Of a DNA stretch of 64,000 nt, positions 40,696-54,899 are shown piece after piece; position 1 is the first letter of the stretch, and each line of letters begins with the position of its first letter. Under the pieces are notes generated by a model. That model was not told the DNA's origin, did no database searches, and saw only the letters and a program-made list of their open reading frames with translations. This DNA comes from Mactra quadrangularis (lineage: Eukaryota > Mollusca > Bivalvia > Venerida > Mactridae). The DNA lies in NCBI GenBank assembly GCA_025267735.1, contig CM046297.1, forward strand, positions 19,990,011 to 20,054,010, written 5' to 3'. The position numbers and the translations under genes were made by a program.

Positions 40696-40996
40696 AACCC
40701 GGGTTGATAGCACAGTTGGTAGCACGCCGGGATTTGGAATCTTGTGCCCGATGGGGTGCGGGTTCGAATCCCACCCTAGGAGGTTATACCCTTCCATGAA
40801 AATTTGACAATAATGTTGATTTTCCTCCATTGATAAGATCATATGGAGAAGTTTCCAGCCTTGTGGAAGGGTAGGCGAGTACTGGTTATAGACAATGGTC
40901 CAGGAAAGCTAGGTTAGGTGCGCTGGACGCTGTAAAATGACCTAAATAGTGTTGACACGGCTTTAACTCCAATAAATAAACAATAAATAAATAAAG
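40696..40996 (+). repeat. tRNA-derived SINE, family 2, second copy
   Basis: Same head and body as 38,759-39,053 with scattered differences; tail CAATAAATAAATAAA. Confidence 0.88.
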
Positions 40997-41873
40997 GCTT
41001 TTTTAGCAGACCCTAAAAAAGTGCTCACTTAAATTTGTATAACATAGTACTGGTAATATTTCAACAGCCATGTATATGTAATTTCTAAAAGTCACTTTTT
41101 TACTTTCTCACTCAATGTCCAATTAATTAGGTTCAGTTGATCAATTTTGAGTAGTATTCATCTTCTATTTGGTATTATCAGATGACTAGATCTTCTGTAA
41201 CCTTCATCTTACACAATACACAAATGTCTTAATTATTCTGATGGAGTGTGATGTATGACTCTCAAGTACAATATTCAGATCTTAAACTAATAATTTGTGA
41301 CCGCAATTTATTTGGTTGGAGAAAGTACATCAGGCTGTTCTGTTACATACACCTCATCATGGCTGAGTTAATTTATTGAAGTTTAGTCAGAAGAGCCTGT
41401 ATTAAAGGTGTTGTTACCGTCCAGATTTAGCAGGCATGAATTTCCTTCCCTGAGTATCATAGTATTACTGAAAATAAACATCAGGTCTATAAGAATATAT
41501 GTATTCAAAACTAGCATTGTAAAATAATTGAATCTCCTGGGCAGATGTATGGGTGAGATTATATGAACTTGGCACCATAGCACTATGGCAAGTAATTCAG
41601 TTTAAACTAAACCAGCTCAAGAAAACCAAAGGATAATCCTGTCTCCATTCTTCATTGATTTATACAAAAATTCAATTGTTATCAAATGATGTTGCCACAG
41701 ATGAGTGACTTTGCTATTAAGTTACATCTGCATGATGGAACTTGATCTAATATTATTTTTCCACCAGCTTTTTATGGTGATAATGTTTAAGCTAAAGATT
41801 ATGTATAGGAGCAGAGGTACAAAACAGCACTTGTACTTCTCTGCCTTCAAGCTTGTTTTATGGTGACATGGTA

Positions 41874-43137
41874 TACTGTATAGCGGGTATTATCTGCGGG
41901 GGTTTTATGTTGGCTTTATTGGCGGAAAATGAAAATGCACCAAATATAAACACCGCGAATACAAAACTCCACAGTATTAAGTTGCCGCCATATTGTTTAC
42001 TAAGGGACATTAATCTTAATTAAGTTTGTAGTCATTAAAATGTGCATGTATTAAGTCCCTTAAAACAAGAATTATATAGTGAATTAGGCGAGATTTATTA
42101 TGTATATGAACAAAATTTGCTATTTTGAATAACACAAAGGAATTGATTCAAGTTATGTTTGTAGCAAACAAAAATACAGACAACACAGGTTCCATCAAAA
42201 CTCGGTTACGAAACTCGACGACGATGCCACCATGTTTTTACTTTATAAACCCGTATGTCAGTCATTAAAACACTAAGTCATTTTAGTATTGCAATTAATT
42301 TAATTGGTTTCTATCAAACCGAAGACAAACTTCTCATCACCTAATTGAACAAATTGAGTAAAAACAGCAGAGCAAGTGTTTATGTAGCTTGTTATTTATT
42401 GATATTCAATACAAAACTATTGTCAAATTTCGTCACGTGACAACGCTTTATAATTGATTTTGTCTGTTTAAAGACTCCACCAGGTGGGTTGATTATACAT
42501 TGTTTGTGACAAGCTGTTAATTTTAAAATTTGTTGGACCTTGACCAATGGATTCCGGTAAATTGGCAATTTTTAAGGAGTGTGTGACCGCAAACTTTAAT
42601 ACCGATAAATTTTAACTACGACAACCTTTAGGCGTTATTCAGGACTATAAACAAACATGCGAAAATTTTGATAGCTCATTACAACAAATTGTTATAATTC
42701 TCACGAGTTGGGCTTACTTATGCAATTTGTCGAATGATCAATCACACTTAGCGGCTCCCAGGTAATATTTTTCAACAAAAACATTCACATTTAATGGCGA
42801 TTCTTATCACGTGATTAAACTTGTCCCCTCCATTTATCGTCATAGAAATAGATAATCTGTTGTGTAAGCGTTGGTTTTCACACTTCGGCTAAGATTATGC
42901 AACTTCGGTGACACTTAGTTAATTCAAAAATGTGAAAAGTCGCGGTCTGTAGTGTCGCTTATACAGGTAAATTGGCCTTTTTAGAGAAAATGACAGAGTC
43001 ATGTACCTTTGACCATCTTTCAACAGGAGGTTTAAAATTGGCGCTCAGAGTAATTTCCGCCAATATTTAGCATCGCCAATACAAAACTCTTGTTTACGCG
43101 AAATTTTTGCCCCGCAGAAATAACCCGCTATACAGTA
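41874..43137. mobile_element. 1.26-kb non-autonomous DNA transposon
   Basis: Terminal inverted repeats: TACTGTATAGCGGGTATTAT at the left against the complement of AATAACCCGCTATACAGTA at the right, both followed inward by CTGCGGGG. The interior is non-coding AT-rich DNA; the subterminal GGCGGAAAAT / TTTCCGCC pair is also inverted. Confidence 0.8.
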
Positions 43138-43813
43138 GTGGGTGCTAGTTAACAACTCCTAAAGGCAATGGATTCAAATCTTAGTTTTGACCATGGACTT
43201 ATTATCTGGTTACAGTTAGAAAATAGAGGCATGTACAAACAAATACAGCAGTTACTCATAGATAGATTATAATGGTTTGGAAAGTTTAACTCATATTCAT
43301 GAGGTAAATTTGACTGAGAATCTTAGCCAATAAACCATTGACCTGACTTATATGAAAAATTAAGAATGACTCTAATAAACAAACACATACCATGATAAAC
43401 CAGTGACAATCTTCATTTACATTCTACTATCATACCATCAACAACCGTTATAATCGTAACTGTAAGACTTCTATAATGTTTCACTGAAAAATACAAATCA
43501 AATTATAAATGACACTATGTGCATAAAGAGCAGGAGGTCCGCTGAAAGGGTTCAATTTAAAAACACCTAGACTTCACTTTTGAACACATTAACATCATAC
43601 ATTATAAGGAAGAAGCATTTGTGTATGATTATTACTGTAAATAGCATAAATCTTCATAATGGTCGAGATATATTGAATATGAAATAGTATTGCAAACAAA
43701 ACATGCACATTGAGATATAACTGGCCAAACACAAAATGGTTGGTTCCCTAGAGAGGGGTGGGTCAGCAGGTATAGACTTAAGCTGGTCACAATAGCAAAC
43801 AAATAGATATAAA

Positions 43814-44196
43814 GTCCAACAATATTAACCTGAGCTTGACCTTTATGCAAGAATATATTAAACTCAGTATTTACTTCTATTTTTGTCTTCATTTGTAAAT
43901 CGTGCTTAATTGAAAGCTTTCGGTCAAACAAAGTTACTGAACAATAAATTTTGTTTTTATAAGAATAAATACATGTGGCACATTATTGCAGACTTATGTG
44001 TTTTCTCACAAAGGAATGAGTAAAAAATTATAAATACAATAACATGCCATGTTTAAGAATTTGATTAATAGTCACATAGGTTGATATAAACACGTGTATT
44101 ATTGTATATACACATACGGAAACTCACGATTTAATGTAAGTGAAGCGTGTAATTATTATAATAAGGTAGTTCGAGCTGAGGTGAATATTGTTGGAC
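43814..44196. mobile_element. MITE family M, copy B
   Basis: GTCCAACAATATTAACCTGA at the left and GAGCTGAGGTGAATATTGTT at the right. Internally related to copy A but in the opposite orientation (ATGCAAGAATATATTAA in both). Confidence 0.7.
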
Positions 44197-46190
44197 TATA
44201 CACGAAACTAGTTATTTATACCTGAATGTACTTCAAAGGAATTGTAACCAATTTTAGGATGTTTACAACAGATCAGTAGTAAATACAGATGTATGTTCAA
44301 CCATATATATGTTCACCATGCAAGAAAAATCAGCAAGATACATGTTTGTATTCACTTTGATGAAAAGTCCCACAGTTAATAATTTATCTGGAATGCATGT
44401 ACCTAAAAACAAATGTCTAATCAAAAGAATGTGACAATACAGACAACAATTAACATTAGAGCCTTTGCTAAACTAAACATTTGTTCCATAGATATAACCT
44501 TTCATCACCAAGCTTGAGGTAGAATTAATATGTAGCATTTTTCTTAGAAAACTAATTTAGCACTGTATTTCTAACATTTTTATTACCATGAATGATTTTA
44601 TAACTATATTGGCCATTTTGAAATATCAAAGGGAGATAATAAAAATGATAAACTTGATGTAATGACTGAAAGCTATGTTTGATATCAATTATCTATAAAT
44701 GGTTGTAAATTGACATTATAGGGATTCTACCTCAAATTGATATTGACTTCACTTGAAGCATTACAGCACATATTCAAATGAACTTAAGTCTTACAGTTGA
44801 TGAGACAATATTGAAAATTGAAAACTTGAGTGATTTTAAAATGGCCAGGTGATTTCATATGAAAACTACACTCTGGAGGATAGATACATATATTGGTTTA
44901 ATAATAACTAAGTCATTGGAAATGATTATCCATTTCATGTGGTTGCTCCCCTTTTGTCCAGACTGGCAACTGGCTTGAACCTACTTGAACCTCAGCCATT
45001 ACATCATTAAGAATGTCTGTAGATTTTTTATGAGGCCTAAACCTAGAAATGACAAGACAATAACTTCTATGAGTAATACCAATATATACATGCACATAAA
45101 ATAATTAGTTACAAAATATTCTACCAGTCAATTATAAAAGATTTATTCTTAAAATAATTTTTTTCATTGCATTAGAAATTATTGTACCAACTATCAGATA
45201 TAGGTTTAGACCTTTTACATAGTTCAAGGTAGGGTTACCCACAAGCAGACTGTCAACCAATTAAGATATATTCAAGGTAATCCAAAGCGTTTAATTATAA
45301 TTTCAAAAATGTACCCTTTTTACTCTATCTGTTTGTTTTTACTTTACTTTATAAATCTTTTCAATACTATGCAAGGATTTTCTCTCTCATGGTTATTAAA
45401 CAAACTGAATTAAGTACTAGATAATGTTTTAAAAATCAGAATTACAGTGTGCAGACTAACATGAAATGTGATTAATCACAAAGAGACATAAAAATGTAAC
45501 CCCTATTGAAAAACAAAACATTAATTTGTTGACAGACTGCAAAAACCATTTAGACATTCACATGATGGGTGGGTGCTTGTACCTAAGCTTAATCATGTGA
45601 ACCAACGTGCTGGCACGAACCTTCCAGCTGGGCAGTCTGAAAGCAGACATTTAAATATAACCAACAGCTTATATAAAGCTGCATACATGTGGCCTCCATC
45701 CTACCCCTTTATAGCCACCCTTCACTTCCTTGTATAATTTAACCAGTTTGGATACGAACAAAGATTAATCACAATAACTATGCTTGAACATTTGTTCAAG
45801 ATAGTTAACTTCTTCAGTTGTTTCTCCTCGTAGTAAACAAGTAACTCAGCTCCATCATTATTGTTGCAGCATATGAAATAAAGAAATAAAAGGAATTATC
45901 AAAAATCAAAAATGAGAATAAAAGCAATTTACATTGTGAGCACAAAAGTATCACTTACACAAGAAAAAAAACCATTTTAATTTAAGTAATAATTCAAAAG
46001 TGAAAAAATGACTTAAATAAAAGAAGCCCTACACATATTATGTTAATTTAACGGAACAAAAACATGATTAATTGGAATAATTTAAATTAAAAAAAAAAGA
46101 AAAATACATGTGTCTTGTTTCTGCTGTAAATAAGAAAAAGTAGAATTAATAACTGGCCCAACTGTAAATGATAAATATAAATCTTGTGTT
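44197..46190. other. Host DNA without recognisable genes
   Basis: AT-rich; only short ORFs and no clear repeat. Confidence 0.45.
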
Positions 46191-48350
46191 GTTGTGGATG
46201 TAAGAAACGATCATTGACATTACTATCAGCCTGGTAGACATCCTGTAACCAAATTCGTACGTCTGCAGCCAACTCTTTACGCACCCTCACTTCGGCGTAC
46301 ATCCATTGCCGTAGACTGCGGACTATTCCTGTTAGAGGGTGAGGTCATATGGTGCTATCCATCCTAAGTTCTTGTCAATAGGCCAATGCTATCCACAACA
46401 CATCTGTATGAACCTGCATCAAATTCAAATATATATTAGTTAACAATTCTGCCTGTGCCTAAAATCTAAAAAAGCGCATTAGTAAACAAATCTGTCTGTG
46501 CCTAAAATCTAAAAAAAACATTAAGCAATTCTGTCTGAATCTAAAATCTAAAAAACCTCATAAGTAAATGATTTTGCCTGTGAAGAAGATATAAACTTAT
46601 TATTTCTCTACTTAAAACTGTTGATCTTGTAGAAAAAAGAATAATTGCATCAGTTGTATAAAAAAGTAAAAAGTTAATCTTGCATTGCTGTGGATATAAG
46701 AAATGATCATTGACATTACTATCAGCCTGGTAGACATCCTGTAACCAAATTCGTACGTCTGCAGCCAACTCTTTACGCACCCTCACTTCGGCGTACATCC
46801 ATTGCCGTAGACTGCGGACTATTCCTGTTAGAGGGTGAGGTCATATGGTGCTATCCATCCTAAGTTCTTGTCAATGGGCCAATGCTATCCACAACACATC
46901 TGTATGAACCTGCATCAAATTCAAATATATATTAGTTAACAATTCTGCATGTGCCTAAAATCTAAAAAAAGCGCATTAGTAAACAATTCTGTCTGAGCCT
47001 AAAAACCAAAAAACACATTATTAAATAATTCTGCCTGTGCCTAAAATCTAAAAAACCTCATTAGTAAATAATTCTGCCTGTGAAAAAGATATGCATTGCT
47101 GTGGATATAAGAAACGATCATTGACATTACTATCAGCCTGGTAGACATCCTGTAACCAAATTCGTACGTCTGCAGCCAACTCTTTACGCACCCTCACTTC
47201 GGCGTACATCCATTGCCGTAGACTGCGGACTATTCCTGTTAGAGGGTGAGGTCATATGGTGCTATCCATCCTAAGTTCTTGTCAATGGGCCAATGCTATC
47301 CACAACACATCTGTATGAACCTGCATCAAATTCAAATATATATTAGTTAACAATTCTGCATGTGCCTAAAATCTAAAAAAAGCGCATTAGTAAACAATTC
47401 TGTCTGAGCCTAAAAACAAAAAAACACATTATTAAATAATTCTGCCTGTGCCTAAAATCTAAAAAACCTCATTAGTAAATAATTCTGCCTGAGAAAAAGA
47501 TATGCATTGCTGTGGATATAAGAAACGATCATTGACATTACTATCAGCCTGGTAGACATCCTGTAACCAAATTCGTACGTCTGCAGCCAACTCTTTACGC
47601 ACCCTCACTTCGGCGTACATCCATTGCCGTAGACTGCGGACTATTCCTGTTAGAGGGTGAGGTCATATGGTGCTATCCATCCTAAGTTCTTGTCAATGGG
47701 CCAATGCTATCCACAACACATCTGTATGAACCTGCATCAAATTCAAATATATATTAGTTAACAATTCTGCATGTGCCTAAAATCTAAAAAAAAGCGCATT
47801 AGTAAACAATTCTGTCTGAGCCTAAAAACCAAAAAACACATTATTAAATAATTCTGCCTGTGCCTAAAATCTAAAAAACCTCATTAGTAAATAATTCTGC
47901 CTGAGAAAAAGATATGCATTGCTGTGGATATAAGAAACGATCATTGACATTACTATCAGCCTGGTAGACATCCTGTAACCAAATTCGTACGTCTGCAGCC
48001 AACTCTTTACGCACCCTCACTTCGGCGTACATCCATTGCCGTAGACTGCGGACTATTCCTGTTAGAGGGCGAGGTCATTTGGTGCTATCCATCCTAAGTT
48101 CTTGTCAATGGGCCAATGCTATCCACAACACATCTGTCTGAGCCTGCATCAAATTCAAATATATATTAGTTAACAATTCTGCCTGTGCCTAAAATCTAAA
48201 AAAAAGCTTATTAGTAAACAATTCTGTCTGAGCCTAAAAACTAAAAAAACATAATAATAAATAATTCTGCCTGTGCCTAAAATCTAAAAAAATCACATTA
48301 GTAAACATTTCTGTCTGTGCCTAAAATCTAAAAAAAATCACATTATTATG
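46190..48350. repeat. Five tandem copies of a 400-500-bp unit with a near-identical ~250-bp core
   Basis: CGGCGTACATCC marks the units at 46,293, 46,789, 47,210, 47,611 and 48,023. The core (from about ATAAGAAACGATCATTGACA to CCTGCATCAAATTCAAATAT) is almost identical in all five, whereas the spacers consist of variable copies of an ATTCTG(C/T)CTG(T/A)GCCTAAAA unit. The reverse strand of each core reads an open MYAEVRVRKELAADVRIWLQ frame of about 40 aa. Whether this is an exon, an ncRNA or a plain satellite is undecided. Confidence 0.9.
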
Positions 48351-48554
48351 TTCTTCCTGTGAATATAAGTAATATGATTAATAATTGGGCCAGTTGTAAA
48401 TACAAAATAAGTCAGATGTCAAAGTTGTAATGTTGTAAATTATATACAAGTATGGTTTTAAATTTGTATTGTTAAGCTTAGTTGGGGAATGATGATTAAA
48501 AGTCACATATGCATTAGAAAGATTTAAGTAATAATAAGAATAATACAGTACATT

Positions 48555-48720
48555 GATATATTGATGGTTTGATGTTCTTGTGTTGATCTATCGATGGTTG
48601 GATGTTCTTGTTTTGATCTATCGATGGTTGGATGTTCTTGTGTTGATTTACTGATGGTTTGATGCTCTTGTGTTGATTTACTGATGGTTTGATGCTCTTG
48701 TGTTGATGTTGCGATGCTCT
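48555..48720. repeat. Minisatellite, 30-bp unit, ~5 copies
   Basis: Units of the form GATGGTTTGATGCTCTTGTG plus TTGATTTACT. The reverse strand reads QHKSIKPSVN repeats, a by-product of the 30-base period. Confidence 0.85.
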
Positions 48721-48769
48721 TGAAGTACTGATAACTCTTGTTTTAAACTGTAAAATTAACAAAAAATGC

Positions 48770-51650
48770 AAATTAAAAAACTTATATTATCGTTCAACCC
48801 TGAAAAATACATACTTCCCACATGCCAAATCCCATACTACCCTATTCATCACATGGGAAATATGTATAAAAGAATCACAATTAGAGCCAAAAAATGCAAT
48901 ACAAATAATCAAAACACAATACATAAATATAATTCCTATCAGGTATCTTATATCACAGCATCTTGCAACCTTAGCAAGGAAATAAGAGAGACAGAAAACA
49001 GAACAAAAAGTCCATTAGATAGATATTCAAAAATGCCAAAGCCCTCCCCCCAGCCGCTCAGTACATCCCATGCTCGGGCCACCCCAAGCATGTCCCATAA
49101 CAATACCCAGTGGACTCGAACATCAATGCGGTATATACAGGTCAATTATATATAAGTTTCCTTTGAGTTGTATGTTGGAGTTCACAATGACACCATCCCA
49201 CATCACAGTTGTCAGCATCTTTTCGTATTCAATTAAGTTTGGGGGATGCAGTTTGTAATGTTTGAAATGCAATGCGGGGGGGGGGACTAAAAGAAAAACA
49301 GACGGTAATACAGACAAAGAGTGATCTCAATTATAAAGCTCACATGAGCATTATGCCCATGTGAGCTAGGGGGGGGGGGGGTGCACTAAATTCATTCAGA
49401 GGAAAATTAGGTTCACAGAACTCTCATCATACTCAAACTGAGTACTGGTATATTGTCCCATTACACGCGAACAAACATATCCGTTTATTCTTCATGACTT
49501 GTACCAAAATTGTGAACAACCATGTGAACTGTGACAAATCTTATATAGGCTGCTGACATAACCATGTAGTTTAAGAAAAATTACATTGATACCATTAGGC
49601 ACAGATAAGTCTGTTAGCACAATGACGTGACCATACATTGACTGATGACAATGAACTACATTTATTAAGTATCATACATTGAAATATTTGCTGGTTGTCT
49701 TAAATTTAACTCTGTTTAGAATAAGGAAACTGATTGATTCCCCGACAAAAATTATTAACGAAACATTTACAGTGGATCGTAATATAAGTGAATTTGCATT
49801 TTCATTAATTGACAAGTAAGGTGAACATAAGTTTGGCTTTTACAATACAATTTATATTGACATCACAACAATTGAAATACTACTGCTATTACTGGTAACT
49901 ACTGTATTACTAAAGTAATTTATGCAAAATATATACAACACAAGTGACTTGATTTTAAGATCTCTTGTATTCCATGTGTTATCACTCAAAATAAGTTCAT
50001 AGTATTTGAAATTTTGCCATTAATATCACTACAAAAGTATTAAGTTTCCTGGTCATGTTTCCACTCTAAAGACCTTAAGAGTTGAGATGTGCTACTAATG
50101 CTCAAAAACACAAAATGGTTGATGGTATTTTTTTCAAAATAAACATGAAACAGTTATTTTGTGTATAATATTATGCCTACTTTTTACTTTTAAAGTTAGC
50201 TAGTTCAATTACAAGGTAGTTCACCCATGTACTTGTACCTAATGAATTTAAATGAACAAAAAACTTATAATTCTTTAAAAAAGTTTAAAAGGATAAAAGT
50301 TTATTTTTCATTCAAGAATATTAAATATTCATTCAATAATTCTGCTTACAGATGTTATTCATGCAATTATTCCGACTTTAAATCTTTTCAGAGAGACTAT
50401 GTAAATCATTGATGTCTTTATGATTAATGTGAAATCTCTAATCATTGGTCACTTACACATTTATAGAAGTATTGTAATTCTCTGCATTAAGATTTTATCA
50501 TCCTCTGGTATTCAAATAAGCAAAGCACCTATTTTTCATGATATGTAATTTTATATATAATAAGTCAAAACAATGTATCATGTGATATTCAAATCATAAA
50601 TACAAGAGCAGTTGATGCAAAAATGGCAAACTTAGGTAAAGTTAATATTTCTACATAATATTGAAATGTCTAGTAACCATCTAATTATCTAATACAAGCA
50701 TCTTAGTAAATTAAAAAATGGAGTACTTGAACTGATTCAGTCCTTATCTATATTTCTACAGTTTAAATTGATCATTAAATTAAATAACAGTTCAATTTAG
50801 TTGACAGTTCCTCAGTTCCTGAGTTGATTTTTTTTACCTATCAGTTGGTCTATAATTTATGATAAAAACCAAGATTAACAAATCTATCTAACTTTAGACC
50901 AAAGATGGTAACAGTCTATACTAATGCTATAGATATTTTAGAATTTATAAATGTTTTGTTTACTTTATAACTTAAGATGTTTAGAATCATTTTAATTAAC
51001 TAATTAAGTCTAAATGATTGAGTACTGTTGGTAATTAATGTAGAGAATAAACACAGGATAAACTATAAATGATATGTATAATCTAATGATTCAAGTTTAT
51101 CAAATAATAATTATAAAAGTCATTGTAACATATTTCAGCCATGATTTTGGGAATAATCTTTGTAACAACCACTTCTATGTAACAACTTAAGGTAAAAGTT
51201 GGGGAAAAAACTTAAAAGTATTAACAATTTCAATATTAAATTTCACCAACTTTTATAGCTTACTGATCTTTTCTTTTCAAAGTTATATCAAAGAAACATT
51301 TAATTACATCACATCATTAAAGTCATATACATACAAATCATCAGTCATACTTCTTTACAAGTTATCAACCCTTATCATTCTGTAGTACACTATAAGTCAT
51401 AAGCAAATGTAAAATTCACTTTCACATAATAAATATTGCTATATTGATAGTTAAAGAATAACATTCAATACCCCTCCTTTCTGTAACATAACAAAATAAG
51501 TAACCACACAGCATTAACAATAGCAAAATAACTGAAGGTTTCAAATGATCATATTTCTGGTGAATCTTTCTGTACTTCAATGCAGTACTTTATATTATAT
51601 ATGTAAATGCACCTTAGCTAGATTCCTTACTATACCCGACTACTGTACAT
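48770..51650. other. Host DNA without recognisable genes; poly-G tracts
   Basis: No convincing gene. G-runs at about 49,276-49,285 and 49,370-49,381, the second beside the hairpin GCTCACATGAG...CCATGTGAGCT. Confidence 0.45.
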
Positions 51651-51654
51651 TGTA

Positions 51655-51888
51655 CAATTCTACAGATTTCACTTCAATCAAGCAATCTTAAACAGTATAA
51701 CCACCACAATCATGGTTAATACTGTTAAGTCTGCATGAAGCATTACTGTCATATCTTTAGATCTATGTTTCTCATTCTACAGATTTCACTTCAATCAAGC
51801 AATCGTAAACAGTATAACCACCACAATCATGGATAATACTGTTAAGTCTGCATGAAGCATTCCTGTCATATCTTTAGATCTATCATTG
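51655..51888. repeat. Tandem duplication, ~117-bp unit
   Basis: TCTACAGATTTCACTTCAAT and AACAGTATAACCACCACAAT occur in both halves with few changes. Confidence 0.85.
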
Positions 51889-53009
51889 TTATATGTTTCT
51901 CATTCTTTTATTTCCATATATGTCTATCATACTTTCATTGCCTTTCATCTTTCTTATTTTTCTCTTGTTTCTTTCTTTTCTCAATGTAATTTAGCCATAG
52001 TAGATCACTACCTAGCATCGTTAGTGACAACTACATATATTTTGAAATATCTTTTTAATAAAGTGATTTGAATTGAAAAATATTTAATGATGTTAAGCAA
52101 CTACATTTTGTTATATTCATTAAGTGAAGGTATGACTATCATTCTATTAATATGTAGCATTATATATATGAACAATGATTTTACACTGCAAGAATCGGCA
52201 TACTCTTTTTATAATAGGTTGAATTATGTACTTGTTTGAATGATTTGACTGAATGACATAGAAGTAAAGACTTTACTTGATATAATAAATGTTTCTAAGT
52301 GTGATCTTCTGTTAATGGAACTCCACTATATTAAGCAATAGACCTAGAGTATGAGAGTAAATTAATTTACTTTTTAGCATCAATAACACATTTTACAAAA
52401 ATGTTACACCATGCAGACAAGGAATTCAAATTTAATTTTGATATGAAGTAAACATGAAGGGTTGAACATAACTTGGCATCTAAATGTTACAACGAACTTT
52501 TACAAGTCTAGATATTCATTTTCAGATGTTATTTAACACCAGTGTAACGAAAACTGATGGATTGTTTCGTTAAATAGTTTGATCAGATGTTATATATATT
52601 ACTTGGAATTTAAAATCAAGTTTTAGACTTAAAATAACATTTTGTGAGAAAGAGACGTCAACTTGGCAATTTCAAACTGAGGTTTTGAAACAGAAGACTT
52701 AATACTTTATGCGATGATGTTACTTAACTACAGCACTTTTATGTAAATAATATGTTTATAAAGATGGCCTGAAAATGATGTTAAGCTGAATGATTACCAG
52801 ACAAAACTTAGCCTTGATCTCAACACAACTTATCAATTAACAAGAATTTCTCATTGGCATACAGCTTATATGAACATTAAACTAAATTAATTGAATCAAA
52901 GGTATTTGTTTTGATGTCAACAAAATGATGTAATTCTTTGTTGATTAGTAAATAACCATTGTAAATTGGTTATATACTAACAATAATAGAAATACTATCA
53001 ACATATTGG

Positions 53010-53800
53010 TCTATGAACATACTCATCCTGATGATTAAATTACTCTCTTGCGCAGTGAAAGTAATTTGATCATCAGAAAAAATATATTCAAAGTCCAGTA
53101 TGCTGATATGCTACCACCATATTGGTCGATGAATGTACTCATCCCAATAATTGAATTACTCTGTTGCGCAGTAAAGTAATTCAATCAATGAGACAAATAT
53201 ATTCAAAGTCCAGTATGCTGATATGCTACCACCATATTGGTCAATGAACATACTTATCTCAATAATTGAATTACTCTGTTGCGCAGTAAAGTAATTCAAT
53301 CATTGAGACAAATATATTCAAAGTCCAGTATGCTGATATGCTACCACCATAGTGGTCAATGAACATACTTATTCCAATAATTGAATTACTCTGTTGCGCA
53401 GTAAAGTAATTCAATCATTGAGACAAATATATTCAAAGTCCAGTATGCTGATATGCTACCACCATATTGGTCAATGAACATACTTATCCCAATAATTGAA
53501 TTACTCTGTTGCGCAGTAAAGTAATTCAATCATTGGGACAAATATATTCAAAGTCCAGTATGCTGATAGGCTACCACCATATTGGTCGATGAACATACTT
53601 ATCCCAATAATTGAATTAATCTGTTGCGCAGTAAAGTAATTCAATCATTGAGACAAATATATTCAAAGTCCAGTATGCTGATATGCTACCACCATATTGG
53701 TCAATGAACATACTTATCTCAATAATTGAATTACTCTGTTGCGCAGTAAAGTAATTCAATCATTGAGACAAATACATTCAAAGACCAGTATGCTGATAGC
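53010..53800. repeat. 115-bp tandem array, seven copies
   Basis: The GCGCAG core recurs at 53,051, 53,167, 53,282, 53,397, 53,512, 53,627 and 53,742. Each unit holds an inverted pair (ATTGAATTAC...GTAATTCAAT) around TCTGTTGCGCAGTAAA, so every unit can fold into a hairpin. Confidence 0.92.
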
Positions 53801-54899
53801 AATATTTCCTTATTGATGAGTATATAACCAATACACAATGGGTTATACACCAATATTTAGAAAAAAAAATATTTTCCACAACTTTCCATAAATTCATTTT
53901 ATCATACTGAATTTATTGACATTGATGTAATATTGTCACTTAGAGCCAGAAAATTCTCTCCCCTGTTACATAAATTGATATTTTTAGGGTAATTCAATAG
54001 TACATGCTCAATCGGTCACTTGCTGTGAGCTAGATCTTAAACGATGTCATTGTTGGCCTTGATCTTTAATGATGTTAAGTATTATGTATAGTATTAAAAT
54101 CACCAAAACTGACCATTTTTAAACCATATGTACTTATACTTAGATTAGAAGATCACATGTTACATTCTTAAAACCAATTATATATGAAACGTCATTTTAT
54201 GAAAAATAGCTACTAAACTTTTTCGAAAAACAGAGGATGACAAAAACTTAAAACACAAAATTGCGATATTTACATAAATGTTTAAATTGATCAATGATCA
54301 TGGATTATTTATTACATTTCATCACAATTCAGATATTATTTTGTTAATCCTATCAATCATGATTATTATTACCTCAGTAGCAGTCTTTGTCTATAAAACT
54401 TGTTGTTACCATATGATAGTCTCTTCTATATATCATTATATGAAAGGTTTATAGTTAAATTGATCATTAAATCCATTAAGTTAGTACAGGATGACAGAAA
54501 CTGGCATGGATCTTAAACTTCTTTATGATTTACTAGCCACGGTCTTGACAAAAAAGCTTTTAGTATTATCAAAAATATTTCTATCTCAGAAATTTAGACC
54601 TTATAAAACATTATGTAGTACAACTCAACACTATTCTTACTTAAAATTTGAATCAATGTTTTAAAGATTATATAATACTTGGATGGTACAAAGTCAAGTA
54701 TATTTATAATAGCACAACAGTTACCAACAATAGCAATAATAAAGCAATAGTAGTTTTGACAATATCAATTGTATTGTAATAGCCAATTTCCATATCTGAC
54801 ATGAATGTTTGATGCAGTTATCACACCCACTGTTTCCAATAAATAATTAACAACACTAGAGTTTAACTTCCATGGGTGATAGTATAAATGGTTTATTTT

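Noticed and set aside
48514..48771. Reverse-strand ORF with QHKSIKPSVN repeats, looking like a repeat protein
   Set aside because: The period equals the 30-bp minisatellite; an array whose unit is divisible by three stays open by chance.
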